Origin: Odiellus spinosus
Lineage: Eukaryota; Arthropoda; Arachnida; Opiliones; Phalangiidae
Reading direction: 5' to 3'
DNA: 64,000 nt
Assembly (NCBI GenBank): GCA_963920705.1
Contig: OY987230.1
Location: 10,999,320-11,063,319, forward strand
The notes beneath the pieces were generated by a model. That model was not told the DNA's origin. It did not search any database and was given only the letters and a program-made list of their open reading frames with translations. Below are positions 10,521-23,300 of the stretch, piece after piece. Position 1 is the first letter of the stretch, and each line of letters starts with the position of its first letter. The translations under genes were made by a program, and so were the position numbers.

Positions 10521-13500
10521 TTAACCTACAGTTCGTTTAATATTTGCTTTGGGCTCATAATCATCTTTAGACTTCTTAGATGTTGAAGGTGGAGATTCTT
10601 GCTTGATTTTCTGTTTAATTTAAAAAACATAAATGAGCGTTTAAGCGATAATTTTCATTGCTGCCTGGTCTGAATAATTACTTTGGTGGTTGAAGGTGAT
10701 TCTACATCAGTATCTGATTCGGACCGAGCTCTTTTTTTTTCCGCTGATCCTTTAATTCCTTTAAACTCCGTGGTTTGTTTAGAATTTTTGAACAATAACT
10801 AAGAAGAAACAATTTTAAAACCAAAATGAACATTTTTGTAACGCAAATTTTTAGATAATTTAAATTTTAAAGTTGAAGTACAAAAAATGTACTTAACTGG
10901 CGGACGTATATTTAGGTTGACTTATCAATGATTTGCTAGGAATTATTTTCAATCCCTGACCTTTGGCCCTATTTTGGGAATCCCTGACTAATCCAGGCTC
11001 TGTAAGAACCCTGTTTTATTATACAGTATATGCAATACCTTTAATTCTTTCAGCTTAGTCGATTCTTTCCAAGTTTTATCCGTTCTAATTTTAGTAACGC
11101 GTGGAAATCTAATGGATATTCCACCAGCAGTGTGAGCTTCCGCCTTGCTGAATTCAGCTCCAGTTATTTCCCATATTTGAGTTGTCTAAACCGTATGTAA
11201 AACTGATTTAAGTAATTTAACTAAAACTGTTTTCACTATTCTATCTATTGTACCTTTGGATCACGACAAATAAAATCAGGTACTAAAGGTTTTTTTATAT
11301 CTAACCATGATGGAACTTTAGAAAAATCCTGAAATTTTAAACCTAGTTAAGAATTGGCTGGAAAAATTTGAAATGTAAAATAATAAAAAAAAAAAAAATA
11401 TGTAAACCTACCTTACTAATTTTCACCATTTCTAATTCATCTTGCAATTTTTCTAATGTTTTGTCATCATGACCACCGTGAACTTTCGTGACGGTGCACC
11501 ACTTTTCCCTATCTTCATCCCAACAGCCCATTAAAAAGATAGACATCATACCACCTTTCTGTCCAGTTCCAAAATAAGCCCCCAACACGACCAGGTCGGC
11601 GGAATCAGCCATCGCGCCTTGTTCCAAATAATCTTTTTTAACTTTTAACCAATGTCGTTTTCCGGGTGAATATTTGCTCTACGGAACAAAAAGTTAAATT
11701 TTTTAACCCTATTGCAGTAACTGAGATATCAAATCCCCTAAATTTTCCCTTTTCCGTAACCAAATGACTTTACTATTAGACCTTTCCGTGATATTGTCTG
11801 ACATGAGCTTTCATTTTACCGATATATATCAGTAAAACCATGATATCGGTTCGGAACAGTCACTAAAAACTATTACACAATGCAATTTCATCATCACCTT
11901 CTTATCTTTCAGAACCAATCCTTCCAAACCCTGGCTTATAACATCCTCTATTAAATCTTTCAGTTCCACTTGCGTCTAAATTGAAAGTAAATACTTAGTT
12001 TAAAAAAAATAAAAATGGAATATACTTTAATTGACAAACTTCAATGTCTTTAATTTCAGAAAACACAACGTGATTTGGAATCTCTTTCATAACTTTGGAT
12101 AGAATTTCCTTTCTTTCAAACAGCGGCCTGAATAATTTTTAAATGATCTGTGAGACGTACAAGGATGACAAAAAAAAAAAAAAAATTGTGAAATTACTTT
12201 TCCATTAGGTTTTCTCCGTTATAATGTAGACAATCGAAGACGAACAAACAAACGCTAGCTTCTTTAAACGCTTCTTTCTGTAAAAAAAATAAATAGATTT
12301 ATTTAAATTGTAACAGATTTGGGGAAATACTATGACAGGAAAATGGTTAGATTACCGAAGGTATTATTCGTAAAGATCAACTAGCCAGCCATGCAAAAGA
12401 CATTGTTTCTAAACTATCTTTACTCTTTAGCAAAAAGATAATATTGACATTAAAATAACTGTTATTAGATTTTAATATTTCTAGCATAGAAAATACAATG
12501 TGAGGCAAACTACTACGTCCGCCATCCAATCTCGATCTCTCCCTTTTCATGACATTTTATGATAAGGTTCGATTAAGGGCTGCTAATTACTTAGTTATAA
12601 TAGAAAACAAGAGGGGTGAGTGTGTTATGGGTGATTGTAGGAATGCAGGCCAAGCTAAAAAGGGGCCAAACATATTTCTTTTGGTGTAGTTTTTCCATTA
12701 TTATTCTTACTTTATGTTTACCAAGACTACCAAAGGGTAAAGGCTTCCCATCTTTGGTATCAATTAAGAGAACTTCACTATCCAGGATTAAATCTTTTCC
12801 AAATTCAAACGCTTTGGGGATAAATTCTTTCAAATGCTCAACCTTAAAAACAATATATTACTATTTCAAAAATCCTAAAACGTAGATAAAAAATAAAAAT
12901 TTAAGGGAGAATGCAACAAGTGATTTTTCTATCGATTCCTTATTGTTAAAATAGGCTTTAAGCTGGGTTTTCATTGTTATTTGAAGCAATTTGGTGTTTT
13001 AACTCTAAAGCGAGCGTTATTTCTAAGAAATATCTCTTTCGGGTCAAGCTATATTTCAAAGACAAATTCTCATTGGCATCAGCAATTAAGTCCTTTAAAT
13101 TAGTCAATCACATGTTTGAAAAGAATCACCACTAATGGGTAGTTAACGAATGACAGTCACAGAATGTACTTAGCTCTTAAATAAGCTCTTAGTAGTTAAG
13201 GCAAGGAATCTATATAACCTCACTAACTGTTAAGAAATTGCCTTCTCCCTTTAAAAACAAAAAGTGAAATAGTACCTTATGGGGAAGAACCGGTTTCAAA
13301 CTTCGACTAAAATATCGAAACTCATCTCCCTTTTTGTGAACCTGAACTCTTTCACCATCATACTTAATTTCGGCAAACATTTTGTTCGGGCACTTTGTGA
13401 ATGCGTACTCCACACTCTTACAGGCTTCAGCCTATAAATATATTTATTTTTAATTTTAATATAATCTAGAATAAAATAATTAAAACAATTAAAAAAAAAT

Positions 13501-15236
13501 GCAAACCAGCATTGGAAGAACCGGAGTCATAAGAGAAGCTCGGGCGCCGAAAATCTCTTTACTATCAGAATTTGGATCCCTCGATTCCAAAATACGATCA
13601 ATTACATCGTTTAGATCCCGAGAAGCTTGAAAAGCTTCGTAAGCTTTATCATGCAAAGCTTCCAATCTTGAAATTTTTAAAAGTAAAGCTTCTTAATTTA
13701 GTCTTGGCCAATATTGTAATTTAACTAATACAGATTACAGACACGGATATCAAGGTTTAACCGATACAGATATTTTTTGGTTTTAAAGTCTCTTTTCAAA
13801 AAATATTATGGCAAAAAAATTTATATTAAAAAAAGAAAAATTTGATGCAAAATTAAAATTTTTAGGCTAGACGATATCATAAATGATTGTTATTTATATA
13901 TATTTAGATGTGAAAACAATACGTAAATCCTCGATATCCATATCAGTTCAGAAACATAACTACTTATGTAATTATCATTTTAAAGGGAGGGCGTATTAAA
14001 ACATTTGAAAAATGTCTTTGAATAGAGGAAAAAATTTAAAAAAATTCATATTTTGGCGCTCATTTTGATTAGTCGGAAGTTCTAGTTTAAACTAATTAAA
14101 TGGAAAAATACGAAGATTTCCAATTTTTGTACAATTCAGAGATGTTTCCTGAATGTTTTATTACACAAATATGTCTCATTTTTAGAAACTGAAATAAAAA
14201 AATCACTTCACCCTCCCTTTAAAGATAATATCTGCTATGAAATATGCCCCTTTAAAATGCTCTTCCCTTATGCACTGATCCTCTATTTGGCTGAAGAATT
14301 TGTTATGGCAAAAGAGGATAGGGAGACTCCTCCCTATCCGCTTTTGGTTATGGTCAATATCGTCCGATAAGCTTGAAAAAAGGAGACTTTAAGGGGGCTT
14401 TACAAAAATCGCATTAAATTAAGTGATTTGGAGTAAATAAAAAAAGGTCTTACACATGTTTGGGTCCAGCGTTAATTCTCAAGTCATGCTTAATGAGGCG
14501 TACTACCATTTTTAAATCATTTCCGGTACATCTTTTGATAAATTGAACAAGAAATTAAAATTATGAAAATAAATTTAGGGGAATGATTATTCAAAGCTAT
14601 ACCTCTTTGTAATTTTCTCCAAAATGTGCATCTGATTTTTTTCCTTACTTTCTTTGGCCAATTCTTTTAAAAAACCATCAACTTCTTGCAAGGTTATTGT
14701 GCTTTTCTTTGTTGGTTTACATTTTTCTGATTGCTCGAAAAAAATTCGAACAGTCTCAGCTATATCACCTTGCTCCAAATCTTCAATCATTTCATCTTGA
14801 TTAGTGTCAAATATCTAGACAAAAAACAACGTTTAAACCTTTAAAAAATATAATCTTAAAACCAAATAGAAATGGATACTCCTTACTTGACTAAAAATTT
14901 TAATCAATTGTTTGCTTTGTAAATTATAAACTCTCTTCGCAACACCAGGCAACAATAATTTCACCCATAGATGTAGATCACCTTTAAATTCTTCTAAAAT
15001 CATGAGAATAATTATGATTATTGACATTAATTTATAGTTTAGAAATAATCATAATTACTTACTCCCATTTGTTCCTTTCTCTAGAAACTCTTTAATTAAC
15101 TTAGTTTTTTCCAAATAACTTCCAACTTCAGATATATTAACGCAAAGCCGACGAAATTCACGAAATAAATCATCTTTTTCAGAGGATTTTGTAACTGGTT
15201 TACTCGTTGAAGTAGATGGTTTAGATTCGGATTCTG

Positions 15237-15275
<39 letters not shown>

Positions 15276-15826
15276 TAAAAAAGTTTAAATGACAATTATA
15301 GTTTAGAACCAACCATCAGTTGGACTAGATTTAACTTTAGTTTCCTTCTCGGACTTCTTTTCTTTTTGTTTCTCATTTTTCTCATTTGAACTTGGTGTTT
15401 TCTTTTCCTTCGGTGTTGTTTTGGATTTGGGAGCTTTTTTTGACGCACTAGACTTATTTTCAGAATCTTTTTAATGGAGGAGTATATAGATAAGGTTCAA
15501 ACGAATAATCAAGGAATAAAATCACTGTCAGAAATAAACAATATACCATTAATGTGTTTCATGACTATTTTTCTATCATCGGATTCAATGTCATCCCATC
15601 CTTCAAGATCTCCTGGATCTTCAATTTTCTTGGTGGTGGCTCTAGCTTTGGAGAGCGTTTCGAAAATACAAGGAACGTGATACCACAACTTCATGTCACC
15701 TTCGCCAAAGGGATTAGGAACAATTTTGGCGATCCTGACAACCTCTTTTTCAATTTTCTCTTTGCATTTTTTGCACGACGCTTGACCTCGTTTAGCATAT
15801 TCGATACAATAACGATTTGTTGACAT
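10521..15826 (-). CDS. LIG3: DNA ligase III
   Basis: ATP-dependent ligase that seals nicks in base-excision and single-strand-break repair, normally with XRCC1. Coding exons, 5' to 3': 15547-15826, 15314-15466, 15063-15233, 14887-14993, 14603-14814, 14454-14531, 13507-13666, 13276-13431, 12711-12842, 12198-12277, 12040-12127, 11898-11975, 11412-11678, 11254-11328, 11039-11185, 10682-10798 and 10521-10610. They total 2391 nt, 796 aa, with consistent phase throughout. The N-terminus is a PARP-type zinc finger (Cys7, Cys18, Cys21, WYHVPC). A Ser/Lys-rich linker follows, then the ligase DNA-binding domain. Motif I is EIKYDGERVQVH, with Lys410 as the expected adenylated residue. The OB fold contains ADLVVLGAYFGTG and KGGMMSIF. 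The C-terminus is a Lys/Ser-rich tail ending KRTVG; no BRCT domain was found, as in the mammalian beta isoform. The last exon could alternatively splice at ACT/GTAGGT. The family call is very secure; the exact 3' end is less so. Confidence 0.93.
13984..14218. mobile_element. Short MITE with TTAA duplication in LIG3 intron 6
   Basis: The ends AGGGAGGG and CCCTCCCT are 8-bp perfect inverted repeats, flanked by TTAA at 13980-13983 and 14219-14222. The 235-bp body is AT-rich and non-coding. Part of it (TGAATGTTTTATTACACAAA) recurs at about 56.0 kb, so it is a dispersed family distinct from the AGGGAGAATGC one. Confidence 0.6.
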
Positions 15827-15964
15827 TCTAAAATAATAAGTATAAGCAAATGTGGGTGAGGGGTTTAAGCTTATTTAAAAGATGCTTGTTATTCTGTACC
15901 TAATTTTAATAAAGACTCCTTCTAAATTCCAATTAAATTAAAAATTAAATCGAAATGGACTTAC

Positions 15965-16090
15965 TTTTCTGTATTATTTATTTAAATATCAATTTTCAGC
16001 TTAACTTTCATAGAAAAAGAATTAAATACACGATTTGAAAGAATAATTTTGTGCACTAGAAGAAAGTAGAAGAAACGTGAAAAGATATAA
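15965..16090 (-). other. Probable LIG3 5'-UTR exon with a short upstream ORF
   Basis: The LIG3 start codon at 15826 sits one base downstream of an acceptor (TTATTTTAG). The nearest good upstream donor is CAGAAAA/GTAAGT, with the exon ending at 15965. The exon contains one ATG opening a 9-codon frame (15982-16011) that closes before the donor. It therefore supplies no mitochondrial leader in frame with the ligase. The 5' boundary is a guess. Confidence 0.45.
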
Positions 16091-17389
16091 GCAGACGACG
16101 CTCAAGCAGGGTACGTTTACAAGGGTTGAGTATCTCTGAAACAGGAAGTGATCAAAGATATCATACATATAATATAACTGTCTATGGAAGTGACATGTTG
16201 TTGCGTTGCATAACTGAAACAGGGAGGCTCAATAGCGCGAACGCGAGAGCATAGATACTTGTTTTTATCATAGAGGGCTTCAAGGTTTTTGGGCTGCCTA
16301 AATGCCCACCACCTTTCAACTTCAATTAGAAATGTGCCAATATGCGCCCGGAGTCCTGACAAGCAAAGATCCCGAAGAGGGGTAGAGAAAAAGGGGGTGG
16401 CATAATTCGCGAATCACAAAATCCAATTTTGAATAAACTTTGAATATAATGATAGTTTAATGGCAAAAGAGAAATATGAAAATACATTTTTTCAAATGTA
16501 AAACATCGTAGTTTTAAACTATTGATCTTTAAATATAAATCGACACTGCAATATACATGTATATACTTTGCAACATGCAATTATATCTATAAAATTCAAA
16601 AAAAATTTACATTACAAAAACTATTATTACCCAATTTCACCATAAATGAAAATGAGCTATGCAATCAATGCAACTGCTAGGGTCCAATACAAATGCTAGT
16701 TTTATATACTTAGATAGAGGAAATAATATTGGTTAACACGAGTTTAAAAAATCAATAAAAAACTTAAAATATGCACTTTAGCTTGCAATGTTTAGAAGCA
16801 TCGCTTAACAGTTACTTTAAGGAACTAACGAACTATCATAGAGGCACCATTGGTTCATTTTTTTTTGTAAAGCTGAAAATTAAAATTTTACAGTTTAATA
16901 TATATTTCACATTGCTATATATTGTATATTTCCACCAATTAACAACAATAAAACTATATATTGCTTAAAAAACAATTGAAAATAAAAAGTTCTAGTGTAA
17001 GCTAACCTTACACTAAATTTAAAAGCACCACCTATCAGTTAATATTAGGAACTAACTATAAATATAATAGGAACAATACATACAATAGGCACTGTATAGT
17101 TTCATTTGCTCCAAATCTTGCGAAGAACATTGAAATCTATTCATATACTTGCTTTGTAAATATATTTTAAAATATATTTTGATTTTCGAATTAAAATTAA
17201 ACTTTCTTTATAAAATATACAGAATGGCGAGAATGTTTATATTACCTTTAACAAAACTAATATTTTACCTTTTTTACCCGATGTAATCAAAAAGTAAATC
17301 TATACTGGCAGTTTTTTCACAAGATAACTTGTTTTGCATTATTTGACATTCTTTGGTATTAACTTTATCATATTGGTTTAGTTTCAGTT
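16091..17389. other. Intergenic region between LIG3 and DNMT3
   Basis: AT-rich DNA with only short open frames and no recognisable exon. It should hold the LIG3 promoter at its left side and the DNMT3 3'-UTR at its right, since both genes are on the minus strand. Confidence 0.5.
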
Positions 17390-20300
17390 TCAATGTTCAC
17401 ACTTGAGTTTGTAATAATTCTTAAGTGGTGTTAGCAAATATTGGACAACTTGGACACTCCATGCCCGACCAAGTAGCTGTTGACGTTGCGCAACGTTCAA
17501 ATTTCCAGTATCCGTATAATGCTTTTCAAATCCAAAAACCCTACAACAAACAGTATGGTAAAGAACATCTTAATTCATGGATTTTAAACTTAGGAATTTT
17601 GAATGAATCTCTTACTTTTCTAGTTCCGTAATCCAGATATTATCAGATATTCCATTCATTTTAACTGGTAATTTCCCTGGAACTCCTTGCTTTAGCGAAT
17701 TACCATTAGTAGTTACAGTTCTAATTTTTTTTACCTTCAAAACCAAAAAAGTATCTACGTTTTTATTGAGCATTGCATCTGTTATCAGCGTATCAATGTA
17801 CAGAAAAAAATAACTAATAAACAATTATCAGGGTAGGTTGAGTAGGCTATAGTCTACATGTAAATTTCAGAGGAAATACACTCAAAGGGGCCATGAAAAC
17901 CGACGAAAAGGCTCTCAAAAGGGACCTCTAATTACTGTCGACCAACAACGAAAATGGGTGCCTCTGAATGTTATCAGCCTACGTGTGAAAATATCCTGGC
18001 GCCGCCACTGGATACGAGACGTCTATAAAAATCCAGTAACAGTTGTGAGCCCATGCAAGTTATGCCTAATTCGTGCCTACTCCCTTGATAATGTCTTCTG
18101 CTAAATTCAGTGTAAACATCTTAGTCTCGTCAACAACTAAAGAACTGGCTAATGGGCTCAGTTGTGTATGACCTTAATATATATGTATCTTGCGTTTTTC
18201 ATTACACTTGCTGAGGTTAACAATGGAGTGCTTGATTTCCCTTCGATTGTCTCTCAATTATTGACTATATTTTGCGGTTAACAAAATCTTAACATTGCTT
18301 AGAGTTCTGCATAGTAAAATTCTGATAGTGAGATACTTTTTTTTTTTTTAATTTATTATAGACTTCTGACACTACCAAACTAAAAGTGCCTCAGATATTT
18401 TTTGGGATCAATTTAATTTTCAAATAGATTAGCTTTTGCTCTGTATTTGTTTTTGTGGTATTACTCTTCATTTGTTCAATTATATTGGGTTATGTTCTAA
18501 CAAGACAAGCAAGGTATAACTCTACAAACAAAAACAAGATGAGCGTGGCATAACCAACAACTCATTTAAAAAAAATTCAACTTACAGTAGCTACTCTGTT
18601 CAGGTTAGGAGTAAGAGCGCTGTCAAGGGTGATGTTACTTTCTAGTATATGACTAGGAATTGTACTGAAATTAAAAATTCAAAGCATATGTAAAAATTAC
18701 AAAACCACTTTGGAAAAACAATTTCCTTAATGCAACTGACGGCTCTATAGTATCTCCTAAATGCACGCTTTTTGCTACACAATTAATTTACCTTACCAAA
18801 GGCAGAAGGGAGGGTTTTATAAGTGTATGTGGATCCCATTGGCTCGAATGGCTCCTGCCTTTGACAAGGCATATTTTGCATGCATCAGGGAAGAGACTTT
18901 CACAGGGCTCTTCCAGAGCCGCCAGTTGCTTGAAGTAGTTAAGTAGGCACAGCCTACTGCATTTGTTCTCATTACTGAACGCGCCTAAAATGACCAATTA
19001 GAATTAGTGCAGTTACTAATGTCCGCCTCTATGTTGTGTTACTTAAATGCTTATAGCTAAGTACCAAGTGATTAAGCAGTAATGAGTAATGACTGATTTT
19101 AAGCCCAAGAAAATATTAGCAAAAAACTTTCTTTAAATTTCTAGTTTTATTTGATCATAACACTTACGAGTATAAGCCAGGAATATTTCCCCAGAAATAG
19201 CGAGCTCTGTGTTGGGGCGAGAAGTGAATAGCATTGACCAGAACAGGATCACACTATTCATAAAATTTATAATTCTGTGGGACAAATATAAGTAATCTTC
19301 TTTACCTCAAGAAACCTTCCAATTTCTCCCTTTGTAGAGGTTTTCATATGAGATACATTTTCGAAAAGCCAAAAGAATGGATGTCCGCTCTGAGAATTTT
19401 CAATTTCAACAGCTTTCAACACTTTAAAAAAGTAAAAGAAAAAGTATCCTGATCCTTCCATGCCTAAAGCAATAAAAAACAATGATATAGTATTTACCAA
19501 TTTCAAGTTGCAATCACATCACTTACTAAAAAGACCTTTTCTATTAGGATTTACCAAAGATAAATCATTACAAGGAGACCCTGCTATAACCAAGTCTATT
19601 GGTCCAATTTGTTTGATCTGAATTTTAGAAAAATTAACCATAATGAAAGCATTTTTTTTTTTTTTTCAAAGGGGGGCTAAAAATTCTAACATTTAATTCG
19701 ACCCAACAGACCAAATGAAAAAAGTTACCGTAAGTCTACCAAATTGGACCAAAGGCATTTTAAATTTTGGTACAACTTTGCTGAATTCAAGGTTTTTTTC
19801 ATTTGATGGTATTCTGTTGGAATTTTCCAATTTGAACTATCTTTGACAAATTTGATTTTTCGGTTTTTTCCTCATTGAGAAAGCCAATTTCTTTCGATAT
19901 TCTAGAGGTGCACATTAAAATGAAAAGTAAAACCGGAACGTCTATCTAAAATATCCTTGCAAATTCCTAAAGATTAAATTCAGAAGCTTGGCGCGAGATC
20001 AATTTAACCAGGTCCTGAACGACATCGAGTCAAGTTACATGTCCACATTAGGCTTATAATTTTTACCACTAGTTTGCATCAAAATTTTGTTTTTCATATT
20101 TCCGACTTTTTCCAGATTTTTTACATCCTTTCAACTGTTTTGTGAAATAATTAGGTCATATGAGCCATCTTTACAGAGATATTAAGTCAAAATTTTTGGG
20201 TTTTCTACGACCTTCTTACCTAATTTTCAAATTCCCTGGCCTTTCCTTAACCTTCTAGGCCTAATTTCAAATTCCCAGACTTTTCCACGTTTGCCCTGAC

Positions 20301-23300
20301 CCGTAATATTAATTAAACTGACCTGTTTATTTTCGAACTCCCTGATGTCACCCATGTATATTACTATAATATATAGTATTATAATTATATTATTATTATA
20401 TATAATTATTATTATATTTACTTTTATTTGGAAGTTTTATTTTAGAAATATTCATGGCATTTTCATCAATTTCAAAGGCATAATATTTTGCAACATCAAA
20501 GCCTAATTTGTCCAAAATTAGTCTACCTGAAAACAACAATTTTAAATGGATAGTTCTACCATTGGCCAATAACCATCGCTGATACTCACCAGTTCCAATA
20601 CCATCAAAAAGAGATAGAACTGTTATTGGTTTTTTGTCCTTCACAAATCCAAAGTAATCAAGCCCGGGCCTTCTTTGAGGTTCGTATAGAGACAATACAT
20701 TTAATTTCCAATTTTTTTTAATTTGAATTAGCCCAAATTTTTCTTTGATGTAAGGTACGCAAAAGTAACAATGCCAAGGATTTTCACCAAGTACCTGAGA
20801 AGATTTTCATTTTATAGGACTTTTTGCGAATTTTGTCAAAAATATAGGATTTTATAGAACATTGTCAAAAATATAGGATTTTATAGAACATTGTCAAAAA
20901 TATAGGATTTTATAGAACATTGTCAAAAATATAGGATTTTATAGAACATTGTCAAAAATATAGGATTTTATAGAACATTGTCAAAAATATAGGATTTTAT
21001 AGAACATTGTCAAAAATATAGGATTTTATAGAACATTGTCAAAAATATAGGATTTTATAGAACATTGTCAAAAATATAGGATTTTCAAGAACATTGTCAA
21101 AAATATAGGATTTTCAAGAACATTGTCAAAAATATAGGATTTTATAGAACATTGTCAAAAATATAGGATTTTATAGAACATTGTCAAAAATATAGGATTT
21201 TATAGAACATTGTCAAAAATATAGGATTTTATAGAACATTGTCAAAAATATAGGATTTTCAAGAACATTGTCAAAAATATAGGATTTTCAAGAACATTGT
21301 CAAAAATATAGGATTTTCAAGAACATTGTCAAAAATATAGGATTTTCAAGAACATTGTCAAAAATATAGGATTTTCAAGAACATTGTCAAAAATATAGGA
21401 TTTTCAAGAACATTGTCAAAAATATAGGATTTTCAAGAACATTGTCAAAAATATAGGATTTTCAAGAACATTGTCAAAAATATAGGATTTTCAAGAACAT
21501 TGTCAAAAATTTAGGATTTTCAAGAACATTGTCAAAAATATAGGATTTTCAAGAACATTGTCAAAAATATAGGATTTTCAAGAACATTGTCAAAAATATA
21601 GGATTTTCAAGAACATTGTCAAAAATATAGGATTTTCAAGAACATTGACAAAAATATAGGATTTTATAGGACACTGTCAAAAATTTAGGATTTTATAGGA
21701 CACTGTCAAAAATTTAGGATTTTATAGGACACTGTCAAAAATTTAGGATTTTATAGGACACTGTCAAAAATTTAGGATTTTATAGGACACTCAAAAATTT
21801 AGGATTTTATAGGACACTCAAAAATTTAGGATTTTATAGGACACTGTCAAAAATTTAGGATTTTATAGGACACTGTCAAAAATTTAGGATTTTATAGGAC
21901 ACTGTCAAAAATTTAGGATTTTATAGGACACTGTCAAAAATTTAGGATTTTATAGGACACTGTCAAAAATTTAGGATTTTATAGGACACTGTCAAAAATT
22001 TAGGATTTTATAGGACACTGTCAAAAATTTAGGATTTTATAGGACACTGTCAAAAATTTAGGATTTTATAGGACACTGTCAAAAATTTAGGATTTTATAG
22101 GACACTGTCAAAAATTTTGGATTTTATAGGACACTGTCAAAAATTTAGGATTTTATAGGACACTGTCAAAAATTTAGGATTTTATAGGACACTGTCAAAA
22201 ATTTAGGATTTTATAGGACACTGTCAAAAATTTAGGATTTTATAGGACACTGTCAAAAATTTAGGATTTTATAGGACACTGTCAAAAATTTAGGATTTTA
22301 TAGGACACTGTCAAAAATTTAGGATTTTATAGGACACTGTCAAAAATTTAGGATTTTATAGGACACTGTCAAAAATTTAGGATTTTATAGGACACTGTCA
22401 AAAATTTAGGATTTTATAGGACACTGTCAAAAATTTAGGATTTTATAGGACACTGTCAAAAATTTAGGATTTTATAGGACACTGTCAAAAATTTAGGATT
22501 TTATAGGACACTGTCAAAAATTTAGGATTTTATAGGACACTGTCAAAAATTTAGGATTTTATAGGACACTCAAAAATTTAGGATTTTATAGGACACTGTC
22601 AAAAATTTAGGATTTTATAGGACACTGTCAAAAATTTAGGATTTTATAGGACACTGTCAAAAATTTAGGATTTTATAGGAAACTGTCAAAAATTTAGGAT
22701 TTTATAGGACACTGTCAAAAATTTAGGATTTTATAGGACACTGTCAAAAATTTAGGATTTTATAGGACACTGTCAAAAATTTAGGATTTTATAGGACACT
22801 GTCAAAAATTTAGGATTTTATAGGACACTGTCAAAAATTTAGGATTTTATAGGACAGTGTCAAAAATTTAGGATTTTATAGGACACTGTCAAAAATTTAG
22901 GATTTTATAGGACACTGTCAAAAATTTAGGATTTTATAGGACACTCAAAAATTTAGGATTTTATAGGACACTCAAAAATTTTGGATTTTATAGGACACGG
23001 TCAAAAATTTAGGATTTTATAGGACACTGTCAAAAATTTAGGATTTTATAGGACACTGTCAAAAATTTAGGATTTTATAGGACACTGTCAAAAATTTAGG
23101 ATTTTATAGGACACTGTCAAAAATTTAGGATTTTATAGGACACTGTCAAAAATTTAGGATTTTATAGGACACTGTCAAAAATTTAGGATTTTATAGGACA
23201 CTGTCAAAAATTTAGGATTTTATAGGTCACTGTCAAAAATATAGAATTTCATAGGACATCCTTATAGGTATTATAAGATACGGGGACCCTGCACTAACAT

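Noticed and set aside
20814..23257. Direct repeats that might suggest a CRISPR array
   Set aside because: The units are contiguous 29-mers with no unique spacers, in an intron of an animal gene. It is a minisatellite.
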